DNA from: Bromus sterilis
Lineage: Eukaryota > Streptophyta > Magnoliopsida > Poales > Poaceae
DNA length: 64,000 bases
NCBI GenBank assembly: GCA_950022295.1
Contig: OX465595.1
Location: 68,718,770 to 68,782,769 of the forward strand
Reading direction: 5' to 3'
The notes below the pieces were generated by a model. It was not told the DNA's origin, did not search any database, and saw only the letters and a list, made by a program, of their open reading frames with translations. Position numbers and translations under genes: made by a program. Of this stretch, positions 22,432-34,100 are shown one piece after another. Positions within the stretch are counted from its first letter, which is position 1. Each line of letters starts with the position of its first letter.

Positions 22432-22579
22432 TGGTGCATCACCTTGCTCATATCAAGTTGAAAAGAAGCATGGAAGTTTCGATAAGGGGTTGATTTTGGA
22501 TTTCTCTAGATACCAATCTTTAACCATTGCTAGCCAACTCGAATCTCGAGGACAAGATTCATTTTAAGGGGGGTAGATT
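22432..22579 (+). other. 3' remnant of internal region with purine tract
   Basis: About 150 bp without an ORF, followed by the purine tract AAGGGGGGTAGA (22566-22577) two to three bases before the 3' LTR. No pol remains. Confidence 0.7.
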
Positions 22580-23091
22580 TGTAACATCCCAATTTTTGCA
22601 AATTTGGATGTTAATAGATCCTTTTATGCATGTCATGCTGGAGTCTTGCATTATTTGGATTTTTCGAATATTTTAAACATTTTTTAACTTAAGGCAATTT
22701 TATTGGAGAGGATACAATATGACTTATCCTCATTTTAAATAAGGTCGAAAAGTGTTGAAAATATTTTTGGGTGTTTATAAACAGTGTCATAGGAATTATA
22801 AATGACTCAAATTTATTTTGGGATTTTTATAATTTTTATACGGAGTTTATTGCATAAAAGGTATTTATGAAAATTGCATAAGAGCTGAAATAGTAATTTT
22901 GGCAAAAACAATTTTTTTTATAGTTGTGACATTTTTAAAATTCATATTTTATTATTTAAAAATGTTCTGCGTAGTCAGTTGACCAAATAATTTTTTTAAA
23001 CGAGTTTCCGTTTTGGGCCTTCCAGCCCAGTCAGCTATTTTGCGCTACGTGCAATTCGGGCCCGACTCGGTCTCAAAAAAAAAATCAGGGC

Positions 23092-23100
23092 TATATATAT
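23092..23100 (+). promoter_or_regulatory. TATA-like run found only in the 3' LTR
   Basis: TATATATAT is followed by a GC-rich segment (23150-23320) that resembles a transcribed leader. It lies in the segment missing from the 5' LTR, so the 5' LTR may have lost its core promoter. Confidence 0.4.
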
Positions 23101-24267
23101 TTTTGGGTTTTTCCCTATTTTTCGTTTTTGGAAAACCCTAAGAAAAAAAACTCGTAGCGGGCCTCGCCGCCGCCGCCGCCCCGACGCCGGCCACCGCCGG
23201 GCACCGCCGCCGCCCCGGCCAAGTCGCCGCCGCCCCTCCCCTACCCGTCCTCACCGCGCCACCACGCCGCCGCGGGCTGGCCGCGCCGCCACTGGCCGCC
23301 GCCGGCCGGAGTTGGCCGGACCGGCCCACGTCCGTTGGATGCTCCACCGACGGCCTAGATCGTCCCGATCTGGATCTCAGATCCAGATCCGGGTTTTTTA
23401 GGGTTTGCGGTTTTTCCGGTTAATCGGCGTTTCTCTGGTTTATTCCGGTTAACCGTGGAATTTTATTTAGCGGACGCTCGCCGGACCGTTCGCCGGAGTG
23501 GACGCCGTTCGCTCTGTAGCCGAGGACCTGTTCGCAGCAGAAAATTTATTTTAATTGCGATTAGGCCCTTTTTCACAGATTTCACCCTAGAACCGTTTTA
23601 GCTATATCTTTTAAACCGTAGCTCCGTTTTAGGTGATTCTTTTTGCGTTGCGGCCGTGGTGAAGTCTAGTTTACAGTAGTATGAACTTTGCACTGTTAAA
23701 ATTTTCGAATTTTAATTTTGTATAGATTTAAATTCAAACGTCCGGTGACCGTATCTTTTATACGGTGTGTCCGTTTTCGCCGATTCCAGTTGCGTTGAGA
23801 TCGTGGTGACTTGTAGATATCGTTTAGTTACTTTTTAGCTGGTTTTATTTCTGTTAATTTGGTTCTTTTACTGTTGCATTGTTTATGTGTTGCATGTGTA
23901 TTGAATGCATCATTGTTGATCGTGTAGATTGTTTGGAGTGCAGAAAGGTTCAGAAATAAGTGTTAGAGTACTTCAACACCGTTCAAGGCAAGTTTCACTT
24001 TTGGTTATGCTTCATTGTTGATTATGCACATACTATGTTTCTATGCATGTGAAGGTCGGTATGTTATGCTGAAACCTGGTATGATAGCCACATGTTTCGA
24101 TTGATCATTATATCCAACGTTGTTATGTTTTAGTATTTCTTGTGCTATGTGATTATATGCGTACTCTTGCAATGATAATCATGGGGGGAATTGTTGTGTT
24201 ATTCAAGGGTTGTGACAACAGTATTATTAGTAAAATAGTAACTTGCGATTGAGGTACTGTAGAGTGG

Positions 24268-24603
24268 TATTGCATCCTGAGGGCTCTGTAATATTCACAT
24301 GCGTTTGTTTGTGTGGCATTGCACCCTGAGGGCTCTGCAATGTTCACTTGGTGTATAGGTAGTGGCACTGTATCCTGAGGGCTCTACAGTGTTCACGGTA
24401 GGGTGATGTTGCATCCTGAGGGCTCTGTAACAGTCACGGATGTGTTTGTAGTGGCATCGTATCCTGAGGGCTCTATGATGTCCACGAATAGGAGGTACGT
24501 GTGCAATTGTATCCTGAGGGCTCTACAATACTCACGAAACCATGATCCCGAGGGCTCTCATGGCTGCCATTAGAAAACCTATGATCCTGAGGGCTCTCAT
24601 AGG
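24268..24603. repeat. array of eight hairpins with constant loop (3' LTR)
   Basis: Same eight hairpins as at 20042-20377, at a constant offset of 4226. All stems are identical to the 5' copy. Loop 3 here is the regular TCCTGAGGGCTC, so the altered loop in the 5' LTR arose after insertion. Confidence 0.9.
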
Positions 24604-25107
24604 CGTTTTGGTTAGATGTTGTTCTTTGTGGGTTGATATTAACTTGAGACGATAAAAATGTTGAGTAGTAAGTAGAAGTAGATAAATACCAACTTTGTGT
24701 ACAACAAACCAAGCTTGTTTCATGTTCTTGATTTGAAATTAGTTGTAGGATTGCTTTATCACTTGTGTTACTTGACGTACAAATCAGATGTACTGACCCG
24801 TGTTCGGGCTGTAACCTTCGTGTTGCAGGTTACTCAGAAGATTAGAGTGTTATGATAGGGTTGCGAGTCTACACTCAGCATGTCGCTTGTGGAAGTTGAT
24901 GGGACTCCTCGCTGCTAGTTTTGCTTCCGCTATAGTTATATTGAATAAGCTAGCATTGAGCTATGCAAGTTGTTATTTGTTTTGAATTCTGGATCATACG
25001 ATGTAATAATGATGCACTTGTACTTTGATATACATCTGTTATACTATGTGTGCTAGCGAGTTCGATCCAGGGACTAGCACTTGATCATAGAGACTACGGT
25101 TCTAAGT

Positions 25108-25112
25108 GAATC
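25108..25112. repeat. target site duplication of chromovirus element 1 (left)
   Basis: GAATC here and at 63313-63317, perfect. Removing the insert and one copy restores the gypsy LTR end GAATCGGGTCGTTACA seen at 20882-20897. Confidence 0.95.
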
Positions 25113-28100
25113 TGTCAGAACCCTCTGTTAGGTAATGTGCTAGGATCAAAGTAACCTTGCATCATGTCAAAATTTCAACAGAAATCTTTGAAATCAATTT
25201 CAAAATCAAAATGGGAGAAGGAAACCCCTCCGAGATGAATTAATTCAAAAGGCCAGATAAAAATCTTCTCCAAAAATTCATCTTAGATTTTTGAAAAGTC
25301 TTATAAATGAGTGTGATCACATATCAAGTGATGTGGGACCCACCCCATGCTCATAGATTTTTCAAATATTCAAACAGTGCCTTGGATTTAAAGAAATACC
25401 CCTATTTGATTTAAAATTCAAATCAGCTGAATTTTAAAAATGTTGAAAATTTATAAGTGGCTAGTCTATATTATTATGAAGCCATATAAATTTTTTCAGC
25501 ATTTATTAAAATGTTTAGCTATTTTATTTAGCTAAAAAAAACAAACTACAGAAAAGAAAAATAGAAAAGGAAAACAGAAACCCTTACTTGTCGCCTAGGC
25601 GAAGACGGCCCACCCAGCCCAGCCGGCCCAAAAGGGTACAGGGGTCTTCTTCCCCGCCCCGCGCCTCCAAGCTGCTCGGTGGAATGCCACCGAGCCAGCC
25701 GTGGACACCACGTCGCCGCCGAGGACCTTCCAGGCCTCCCCGTGCCCTCTTCTCGCGCCTGGAGACTCCCTGGAACACGCCACATCCGTTTCCCCCCTCC
25801 AGAGCTTCTTCCCCTCCTCCTACGCTCGAATTCGTCGTCGCCCGATGCTTCACCGGAGCGCACCGCCGTGGACGACGTGGCCACCCGTGCTCTAGAGATC
25901 AAGCCAGCAAGTCCACCATGCTCCTCGTCATCGACTTCGTCTTCACGCAGAAGCTGGATCCCTAATTCCTCCCCGAGCCGACGCCATCGTCTTCAACCTC
26001 TCGCCGGACCCGCGAGCTCGCCGTCGTCGATTCGCCGCCATTGGAGTCTCCCCGAGCAAGCCGTCGCTTCAGTTAGACTCAGGGTGAGCTCGGGATCAAA
26101 ACCCCTAACTTTTCCCCCTTGATTGCTCCCTCTAGCCGGATCCACCATGGGAGCCGAGCAAGCTCGCCGCCATGGTCGAGCTAGAGCTCGCTCTCGTGCC
26201 TCTGTTGATGCCCTAGTGCGTGCGTTTGGCTCCTGCGTGCACTAGCGTTCGAATGCGCCAAGTCCCAGCTAAATCCGTGCCCCCTAGCCTCGACTACGAC
26301 CTCGCCGGTTCTCTGTTTCCGCCGGAGTAGTCGCCGCCGTCCATCCCGACCTCCCCGTGACCCCCCTGTTGCTTCCAGACGACGCGGACGACGATGTTGC
26401 ACCCGATGGTGTCCTCCCCGTAACCTCCCGTGGCCCCTAGCCCATTCCGGCGAGAGCGCCGCCGTGGCCAGGTCGCCGGCTTTAAGCCGCCGGTGGGTTA
26501 GCCCTAATCCACCCCTACTGATCCCCCCAGAGCCAATGACCAGTGGGCCCAGTGGCTTAATTAAGCCACTGGATAAATTAACCCAGCCGATTTAAATCAA
26601 CCAGCCACTTACAGGTGGGACCCCCTTGTCAGCCCCCCCTGACGCCAGCTTGAAGTCAGCATGACGCAATAATGAATTTCCAGAAAATCAAATTGAATTA
26701 AAGAAATTCCAGAAATTCCAGAAATTACCCCAAACTTTGGAAATTCATAGAAAATTCATATTAACTCCAAATTGGACAAATAATATATGAAAAATGATCA
26801 GGAGAAAATAAGCTATCCAAAAATCCAAATTTCAACTATGTTTGAGTTGATTTTAAAATGGGACCAGTAGCATATGTCATTTGGTTTATTTGAAATTAAT
26901 TCAAATTCAATTCAAATGATTTTGCAACTTGGACCATGGAATTATGCTACATTTCAACCACACATCAGAGGTATATCATACACATTTGAAGATGATTCAA
27001 ATTGATCAAACCATGTCCCATATAACTTGAATAAGTTTGAATTCAAATTGGAGTTTGAATTTGCAATTCAATTTGCAATATACTCCATTTAAATGGAATT
27101 GCTTCACACATCAAAGCATTTACATAAAGTTCCAACCTTCCATCATGTGATTGTGCATTGTATTTACTTTGCTACCTTGTTTGTTGTTTGTCGAGTAGAG
27201 GTGGAACCGGAACAGGAGGCTGCCCCTTCGTTGAAGACCCCGAACCCGAACCTCGTCAGCAAGGCAAGCAAACCCCCATTGATCATGTCGATAAAATCCC
27301 ACTTCCCTCTCATGTCTCGCTTATGCATTGTTTAGGATGATCACCATGATTCGTTTCTACCGCATAGATGAACCCATTCCTTTGCATGACCTATCATTTT
27401 GTCACAGTAGTAAGCAAACCACAATCCTAGCAAATGTAGGAGTTGGTTGATATCATGTGGCCCCTACAACTGTTACTGCTTATTGCATGCTTAGTATGGT
27501 ACCTTGATGATAATGTTATGTGAGTCGGGATGGTAGTGATCATGATGATGATGGTAGAAAAGTGTTGGTGAATCTACCCTAATACAAGGTGAACGATGAG
27601 AGGCTGTGTAGGAGTACACGGTGGGTTGTCTCGTTGAACACCGCCCTAAGTCCGAGTTCTTGTGTGGTGATCCAAGATGAAGAGTACAACCACACATTGG
27701 GCTCACTGGCCCCTCTCAACTTACTAACTCATCCCTTTCGATGTCCAGATGTCGCAATAGTTCGGAGTTCTGGTAGGCTTGTGGTCTGGCTGCTAAGTGA
27801 GAGAACGGCTCATCCGAGACCGGCTTATGCACCACGCACACATCACTTGGGTCCACTTCGGTAAACCAGCCGGGTTCACGATAATGGTAACCAACCCAAG
27901 TAGGCGGCTTTCTCGGACTAGATCGGCTATGAGGTAACAGTTGTGGTGAGCATCCTCGCCGACACTTCTTGAATGGTGTCGAGTACAAAGGCGGTAAATG
28001 ATGATCATGTGTGTGTAGCGGTACACCCCTGCAGGGTTAACAAAACTATTCGAATAGCCGCGTCCGCGGTTATGGACTGCTTGGAAAGCTTAGCTTGATT

Positions 28101-29188
28101 ATTAGACAACTTGAACTGGATACTTCTAAAACACACCAAGATAAGTGTGAATGCTATGGTGTGCTTTCTCGTGGGGAAGTCGAGGAAGGCACCATAGTGG
28201 TGTAATTGGTTGGAGAAAGTAGTGGACTCGTGTACGCTTCTTACCTCAAGTCTGGTACTCGTAGTTCAGGATTAGCCAAGTCAAAGCTGGCACTTCTGCA
28301 AATGAAACCCCACCTCCCTTTACCTTGATACATGTGCATGAGTAGTATAGCTCCTATGTAAGTCTTGCTGAGTACGACTTTGTACTCAAGTTTGCTTAAT
28401 CTATGTTTTAGATGATGCCACTGACCCCGAAGGTGGCTTCTTCATCGAGCTGGACGACTGAAGATCAACTAGTCTAGTCCCAGTCAGACGACTGGTTCCC
28501 TCGTGGAGGGCTTGTGTTTAAATAAGGCTTCTTAAGCCATTTGTTAAACTTGTCTGTACTCAGACATAATTTGCTTCCGCTTATGTTGTAATGTTGGATC
28601 ACATGTTTGTGATCTCTGTGTGCACTCTATAAGAGTTATCGATAAAAATGTATACTTTGTAGAGAATTGCAATGATACCTGCTGTTCATACAAGGCATGT
28701 GTGCTGCGTGTATGTTTATAACATGCATGTCTTTGTATGGGTTTTCGAGACCTTAGTTGTGATCTGGCTGGCGGTCTTTCATACACCAAGTGGCCCTTAG
28801 ATGTGCGCAGCTTGGGGCATCGCGATGCGATTGTTCGAGACTCTGTCTCGTGCACACTTTGTGGTATGATCGAGCCCGCCCTAGACCCCGACTAAGTGAT
28901 CGGGCTGGAGTAAGTCTATGTAAGAGTTATGAGATAGTCGTTAGTATGGTTGAGGCGACTTGTCTTTGAATATGGGAGTTCACCACCCATATCATTAGAC
29001 TTGTGTGCGGACGATGAGGACCCATCTTAGTTGATCATCCGGCCTAGATGGGATGCCCCTCACGTATGATGATTTCCGAGAACGTTCTGTGCTTGGCCTT
29101 GTCTGCTTAGACAAGTGGGTACGGTTCTCGGCTCTCCATATGACTATGTCTTAGCTGGACTTGCATACGCTAACCCCGGGTCCCGACA
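25113..29188 (+). repeat. 5' LTR of chromovirus element 1 (LTR A)
   Basis: Starts TGTCAGAACCC and ends TCCCGACA, 4076 bp. Order inside: AT-rich start with TATAAATG, GC-rich leader-like block, donor-like AGG-GTGAGC at 26084, AT-rich stretch, acidic exon-like segments, end. It differs from the LTRs of element 2 by many substitutions and by indels such as a short insert after AGGATCAAAG. The first acidic segment (near 27200) has lost one base and is out of frame here. Confidence 0.9.
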
Positions 29189-29608
29189 GACTTGGTATCA
29201 GAGCAGGACTGACTGTAGGACTAGTAGCCTTGGCCGAAGTCGAGTCTAGCTTGCTATAGTTATATAGTTACTCTGGGTATATAAGGGAACAATGTAAGGC
29301 TTCTTTTTTCTCCTTACCCCCTTCGTTCTGAGTTCTGAGTCACCCTCATCTTATTCTACGGGAAGATAGTACTAGGCTCTCCTCTGTCTGATTAGAACAT
29401 CTCGTTGTTTGCTTCCTTGTAGCCGCAGGAAAATTTGTGATCGGTTTGATAGAGTGGTTATGCTTTCTGATTTATTACATCGTATGTAAGTGTTGTTTCC
29501 ATGTTGTAAGAAATTGTCTTTTTCTTGCAATTACAGCCTTTATGCTGTTCGAGTTATTCCAGGTTTATCTCATAATCTGATGCATTTGCAAACTCCTTTC
29601 TGTTTCAG
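29189..29608 (+). promoter_or_regulatory. chromovirus leader: primer site, internal TATA, splice-like signals
   Basis: The tRNA-iMet primer site TGGTATCAGAGC is at 29193. TATATAAG at 29278-29285 is followed by a pyrimidine-rich stretch. GTAAGT near 29487 and the acceptor-like tracts TTCTTGCAATTACAG (ending about 29537) and CTTTCTGTTTCAG, which ends exactly at the ATG at 29609, suggest splicing of the leader. Confidence 0.55.
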
Positions 29609-30388
29609 ATGGCAGATCTTCCCCCTCGGCAGATTGTTCGTTTGACCAGGTGCCTCGGTGTGCGTGGCCATCCCGCCACGTTGATCGAGATGATGTCCTA
29701 TGTGGGATATCGGTGGTACCCTGAGTACACCGTCGAGGAGCAGTTTCACGACTTCAACCAGACGCAGTTCCACTGCATTGTCCGGATCTATCCGCACCAC
29801 GTTGGAGTCACTCAGCCTATCCACTTTGGTCATGGCATTGGCATTACCGAGAACATGGCTGTGCAGGATGCTGCATACTCATGTATGACCCTGCTGAGAG
29901 AGGAGCACACTTTGCTGAGAGAGACCTCTTTCCGCTATATCCCTGCTGCACTTCCAGGAGAAGAGGGATATTACACCGGACTCTACTCAGATCACTCTGC
30001 AGAGGATCCCGCACTTCAGATGACTGCTAGATTTGCTACTGACAGAGATCGTGATGCACGCGCTCTCCGTTTCGAGCTTCACGCCACTCGTGTTCGTCTG
30101 TATCGAGCACTGACACTCTTGGCACCCTTTGTGAGCGTTGGATCAGTTGAGCATGATGCTATCTATCCAGTGAGGACTCAGATGCCTTCTCGAGTTGCTT
30201 GGCCCGAGATTGGAGGCATTTTTCCACCCCGTGGTCCTTTGCTTCCACCCTACGCTGGACCTAGGCCCCATCCTTGCCCAAATGGATATCAGGGTCCACA
30301 GGCCTCCGTGTTTTCCGATGGTCACCTCCAGCTACAGGGATACGCGGGTAACTTTTATGAGGACTACTATGGAGATGGAGATGAGTGA
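29609..30388 (+). CDS. accessory ORF1 of chromovirus (259 aa), copy in element 1
   Basis: Open frame upstream of gag. Residues 21-97 have the order of a double-stranded-RNA-binding fold: a helix (TLIEMMSYVGY), PEY, strands (QFHCIVRI), GHGIGIT and a closing helix (AVQDAAYSCMTLLRE). The Lys pair that usually contacts RNA is replaced by TEN, so RNA binding is uncertain. A charged helix (about 140-175), a Pro/Gly-rich segment and an acidic Tyr-rich tail follow. Compared with the copy at 35553 it has nine substitutions and a 7-residue duplication (LLREEHT, 21 bp). It is open although the same element's gag-pol is dead. Function unknown; the fold is an inference. Confidence 0.7.
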   Translation: MADLPPRQIVRLTRCLGVRGHPATLIEMMSYVGYRWYPEYTVEEQFHDFNQTQFHCIVRIYPHHVGVTQPIHFGHGIGITENMAVQDAAYSCMTLLREEHTLLRETSFRYIPAALPGEEGYYTGLYSDHSAEDPALQMTARFATDRDRDARALRFELHATRVRLYRALTLLAPFVSVGSVEHDAIYPVRTQMPSRVAWPEIGGIFPPRGPLLPPYAGPRPHPCPNGYQGPQASVFSDGHLQLQGYAGNFYEDYYGDGDE

Positions 30389-30718
30389 GACCGCCTGTGG
30401 TCTTACTTAGTGAGGATGTAGTAGTATCCTAGTGTATTGTACGCAAGGTGTCTAAGTTCCAGAGGCTTAGATAAATAATGTATAGGAAGTCAGAGTGCCT
30501 CTGAAGGATGTATCATCTTCATCACGTTTGTATTAGCTTGGTGCTTGTACTAAAACGATGTATGGTTTGGATGACAGCTTGTGAATATTTGGCTTGTATG
30601 CTTTATCACCATGTTGTCAAGATGATTACTTCCTTTGCTCTGTAATCCTTCCAGTACTCCAATACCTTGTTTAGACTCTTCAAATCAACTATGTTTGACT
30701 TTGGTTTTTCACCTCAGG
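30389..30718 (+). other. spacer between ORF1 and gag
   Basis: AT-rich, non-coding. It ends in GGTTTTTCACCTCAG directly before the gag ATG at 30719, again like a splice acceptor. Confidence 0.5.
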
Positions 30719-31102
30719 ATGTCTCAAGGAACCCGTGGCCAGGTTGGTCGTAACCAAGGTCGTGGGAATGACCAGGAGGAAGGCAACCTTCCACCCCCAC
30801 CCACGATGGCTCAGGTTCTGATGGAGGTCGAGAGGAACCGCCGAGCCTCTCACCATCTGTTGGAAGTCATTGCTCGCAACACCACTCAGGAGCGCAACGA
30901 GTTGGTGTCCCTGAACGACTTCATCCGACTTCATCCCCCGGTTTTCAGTTACTCCACCGAGCCCCTTGATGCCGATGACTGGCTTCGCAGCATCGAGAGG
31001 AAGCTCCAGGCAGGCCATGTTGCAGATGGGGACAAGGTCAGCTATGCCACTTATCACCTCGAAGGTGCAGCTAGTTCTTGGTGGGAGAACTTCCTGGATA
31101 TG
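30719..31102 (+). pseudogene. gag of element 1, 5' part (split by insertion)
   Basis: 128 codons, from MSQGTRGQ to the block ASSWWENFLDM, where element 2 inserted. The last five bases are the duplicated ATATG. The frame resumes in phase at 55169. The start is fixed by agreement with the copies at 36642 and 46650. Confidence 0.85.
31098..31102. repeat. target site duplication of tandem element 2 (left)
   Basis: ATATG here and at 55164-55168, perfect. Removing the insert and one copy restores the gag frame of element 1. Confidence 0.95.
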
Positions 31103-34100
31103 TGTCAGAACCCTCTGTTAGGTAATGTGCTAGGATTAAGTAACCTTGCATCATGTCAAATTTTCAAAGGAAATCAACTTCAAAATCCAAATGGGAGAAG
31201 GAACACCCCCCAGATGAATTAATTCAAAAGGCCAGATAAAAATCTTCTCCAAAAATTCTTGTTAGATTTTTGAAAAGTCTTATAAATGAGTGTGATCACA
31301 TATCAAGTGATGTGGGACCCATCCCATGCTCATAGATTTTTCAAATAATCAAACAGTGCCTTGGAATTATTGAAATACCCCTATTTGATTTAAAATTCAA
31401 ATCTTTTGAATTTTAAAAATGTTGAAAGTTTATGAGTGGCTAGTCTATATTATTATGAGGCCACATAAAAGTTTTCAGCATTTAATAAAATGTTTAGCTA
31501 TTTATTTTAGCTAAACAAAACAAATGTCAGAAAAGAAAATTAGAAAAGAAGTAAGAAATCCTTACCTGGCGCCCAGGCGAAGTCAGCCCACCCTAGCCCA
31601 GCCGGCCCACAGGGGCTGGGGCGTCTTATTCCCCCTCCCGCGCCTCCAAGCTGCTCGGTGGAATGCCACCGAGCTAGCCGGGGACGACACGTCGCCGTCG
31701 AGGAGCTTCCAGGCCTCCCCGTGGCTTCTTCTCGCACCTGGAGACTCCCCGCAGCCTCCGCAGTCCATTCCCCCCCTCCACGAGCTCCCTCCCCTCCTCT
31801 CTCGCCCGTTTCGTCGTCGCCCGAGAAGAACGCCGAAGCGCCGTCGAGCCCCCGCGTGGCCACCGTGCCCTAGAGCTCAAGCCAGCAAGTCCACCGTGCT
31901 CCTCGTCGTCGTCTTCATCGACCTGCGAAGGGAATCGAAGCAGGACACCTCCACGAGCTCGCTAGCTTCGTCGTCTTCATCGCCGGCCGCCGTGGATCGA
32001 CTTCAAATTCCGGCAGCTCCAGCGCCTCCCCGAGCAAGCCACCACTCCAGATAGATTCAGGGTGAGCTCACGGCCGGAACCCCTCACTTCTCCCCCTCGT
32101 TTGCTTCGTCTAGCCGGATCCGCCATGGACGCAGGAGCTCGTCACCGCCATGGTCGTCGTCCTCCTCGCTCCAGTGCTCGTCGTGAACCCCCAGTGCACG
32201 TGTTTGACTCCTGCACGTGCTAGCGCTCGAACGAGCCCCGAATCAACTCCAATCGTGCACCACAACGTCATCTACGACCTCGCCAGTTCTCTGTTTCCGC
32301 CGGAGTCGTCGCCGTCGTCGCTCCCGACCTCCCCGTGACCCCCTGTTACTTCCAAACGACGCGGAAGACCTCCAGGAGCAAGCCGGTGCCCTCCGTTTCC
32401 CCTCCCGTGGCCCCTAGGCCATTCCGGCGAGTGCGCCGCCGTGGCCAGGCCACCGGTGGGTTAGCCCTTAAGCACTCGGCTAATGACCCCCTGGGTCACT
32501 GACCAGTGGGCCCAGTGGCTTAATTAAGCCACTGGATTAATTTAACCCACGGGTTAAATTAACCCAGTCACTAACACCCTGGACCCACATGTCAGCTGGC
32601 GCAATAAATCATTTGACGAATTTCCAGAAAATCAAAATGAATTAAAAGAATTCCAGAAATTCCAGAAAATACCCCAAACTTTGGAAATTCATAGAAAATT
32701 CATATTAACTCCAAATTGGACAAATAATATATGAAAAATGATCAGGAGAAAATTATCTTTCCAAATATGCAACTTTCAACTCTGTTTGAGTTGAATTTAA
32801 AATGTGATCAGTAGCATTTGCTATTTGATTTAAATGGAATTAAATCAAATTCAAATCAAGTATTTTTGCAACTTGAACCATGGCAACATGCTACATTTCA
32901 ATCACACATCAGAGGCATATCATACACATTTGAAGATGATTCAAAATGATCAAACCATATCACATACAACTTGGTTAATGTTGAATTCAAATGTGGAGTT
33001 TGAATTTGCATTTCAAATGCAATATACTCCATTTAAATGGAATGCTCAACACATCAGTACCATGAACATCACCCTTTCAATTTTATTCATGTGATTGTGC
33101 ATTGTACATTATGTTGATCCTATGATTGTCATGTTGCTGATAGACGTGGAGCCGGAACCCGAGGTCACCCCCTACGTTGAAGACCCCGAACCCGAACCTC
33201 GTCAGCAAGGCAAGCAAACCCCCATTGATCATGTCGATAAAATCCCACTTCCCTCTCATGTCTCGCTTATGCATTGTTTAGGATGATCACCATGTTACGA
33301 TTCTACCGCATAGATGAACCCATTCCTTTGCATGACCTATCATTTTGTCACAGTAGTAAGCAAACCACAATCCTAGCAAATGTAGGAGTTGTTTGATATC
33401 ATGTGGCCCCTGCAATGTTACTGCTTATTGCATGCTTAGTATGATACCATGTTGTTACTGTGATGTGAGTCGGGATGGGAATGATCATGTTGATGTTGGT
33501 AGAAAAGTGTTGGTGAATCGACCCTAATACAAGGTGAACGATGAGAGGCTGTGTAGGAGTACACGGTGGGTTGTCTCGTTGAACACCGCCCTAGTACGAG
33601 TTCTTGTGTGGTGATCCAAGATGAAGAGTACAACCACACATTGGGCTCACTGACCCCTCTCAACTTACTAACTCATCCCTTTCGATGTCCAGATGTCGCA
33701 ATAGTTCGGAGTTCTGGTAGGTCTGTGGCCTGGATGCTAAGTGAGAGAACGGCTCATCCGAGACCGGCTTATGCACCACACACACATCACTTGGGTCCAC
33801 TTCGGTAAACCGGCCGGGTTCACGATTGTGGTAACCAACCCAAGTAGGCGGCTTTCTCGGACTAGATCGGCTATGAGGTAACAGTTGTGGTGAGCATCCT
33901 CGCTGGCACCCCTTGAATGGTGTCGAGATCAAAGGCGGTAAATGATGGTCATGTGTGTGTAGCGGTACACCCTTGCAAGGTTAACAAAACTATTCGAATA
34001 GCCGCGTCCGCGCTTAAGGACTGCTTGTAAAGCTTAGCTTGATTATTAGACAACTTGAACCGGATACTTCTAAAACACACCAAGATAAGTGTGAGTGATA

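Larger units (their letters stand above)
18650..25112 (+). mobile_element. gag-only, non-autonomous Ty3/gypsy element (left part)
   Basis: Two related LTRs flank a short internal region of 1.7 kb with a tRNA-iMet primer site, gag and purine tract but no protease, RT, RNase H or integrase. The 3' LTR is cut by the chromovirus insertion after 25112 and its last 11 bp resume at 63318-63328. It must have been moved by proteins of a relative. Confidence 0.85.
22580..25112 (+). repeat. 3' LTR of gag-only gypsy (interrupted)
   Basis: Starts TGTAACATCCC after the purine tract and follows the 5' LTR closely, but holds about 300 bp extra (about 23021-23322) with TATATATAT at 23092 and a GCC-rich stretch. 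It is interrupted after 25112 by the chromovirus element; the last 11 bp are at 63318-63328. Confidence 0.9.

Noticed and set aside
25588..26122. Host gene exon in the GC-rich stretch near 25.6-26.1 kb
   Set aside because: The same sequence recurs in the paired LTR at 59.7-60.3 kb; it is part of the LTR, not a unique gene.
29193..29207. tRNA gene fragments at the TGGTATCAGAGC sites
   Set aside because: They are primer binding sites just inside LTRs; no tRNA cloverleaf is present.
31524..32054. 176-aa ORF in the GC-rich part of the LTRs (also at 41531 and 51539)
   Set aside because: Pro/Ser/Arg-rich low-complexity translation of a GC-rich leader; other frames are equally open and the frame is not kept in LTRs A and E.
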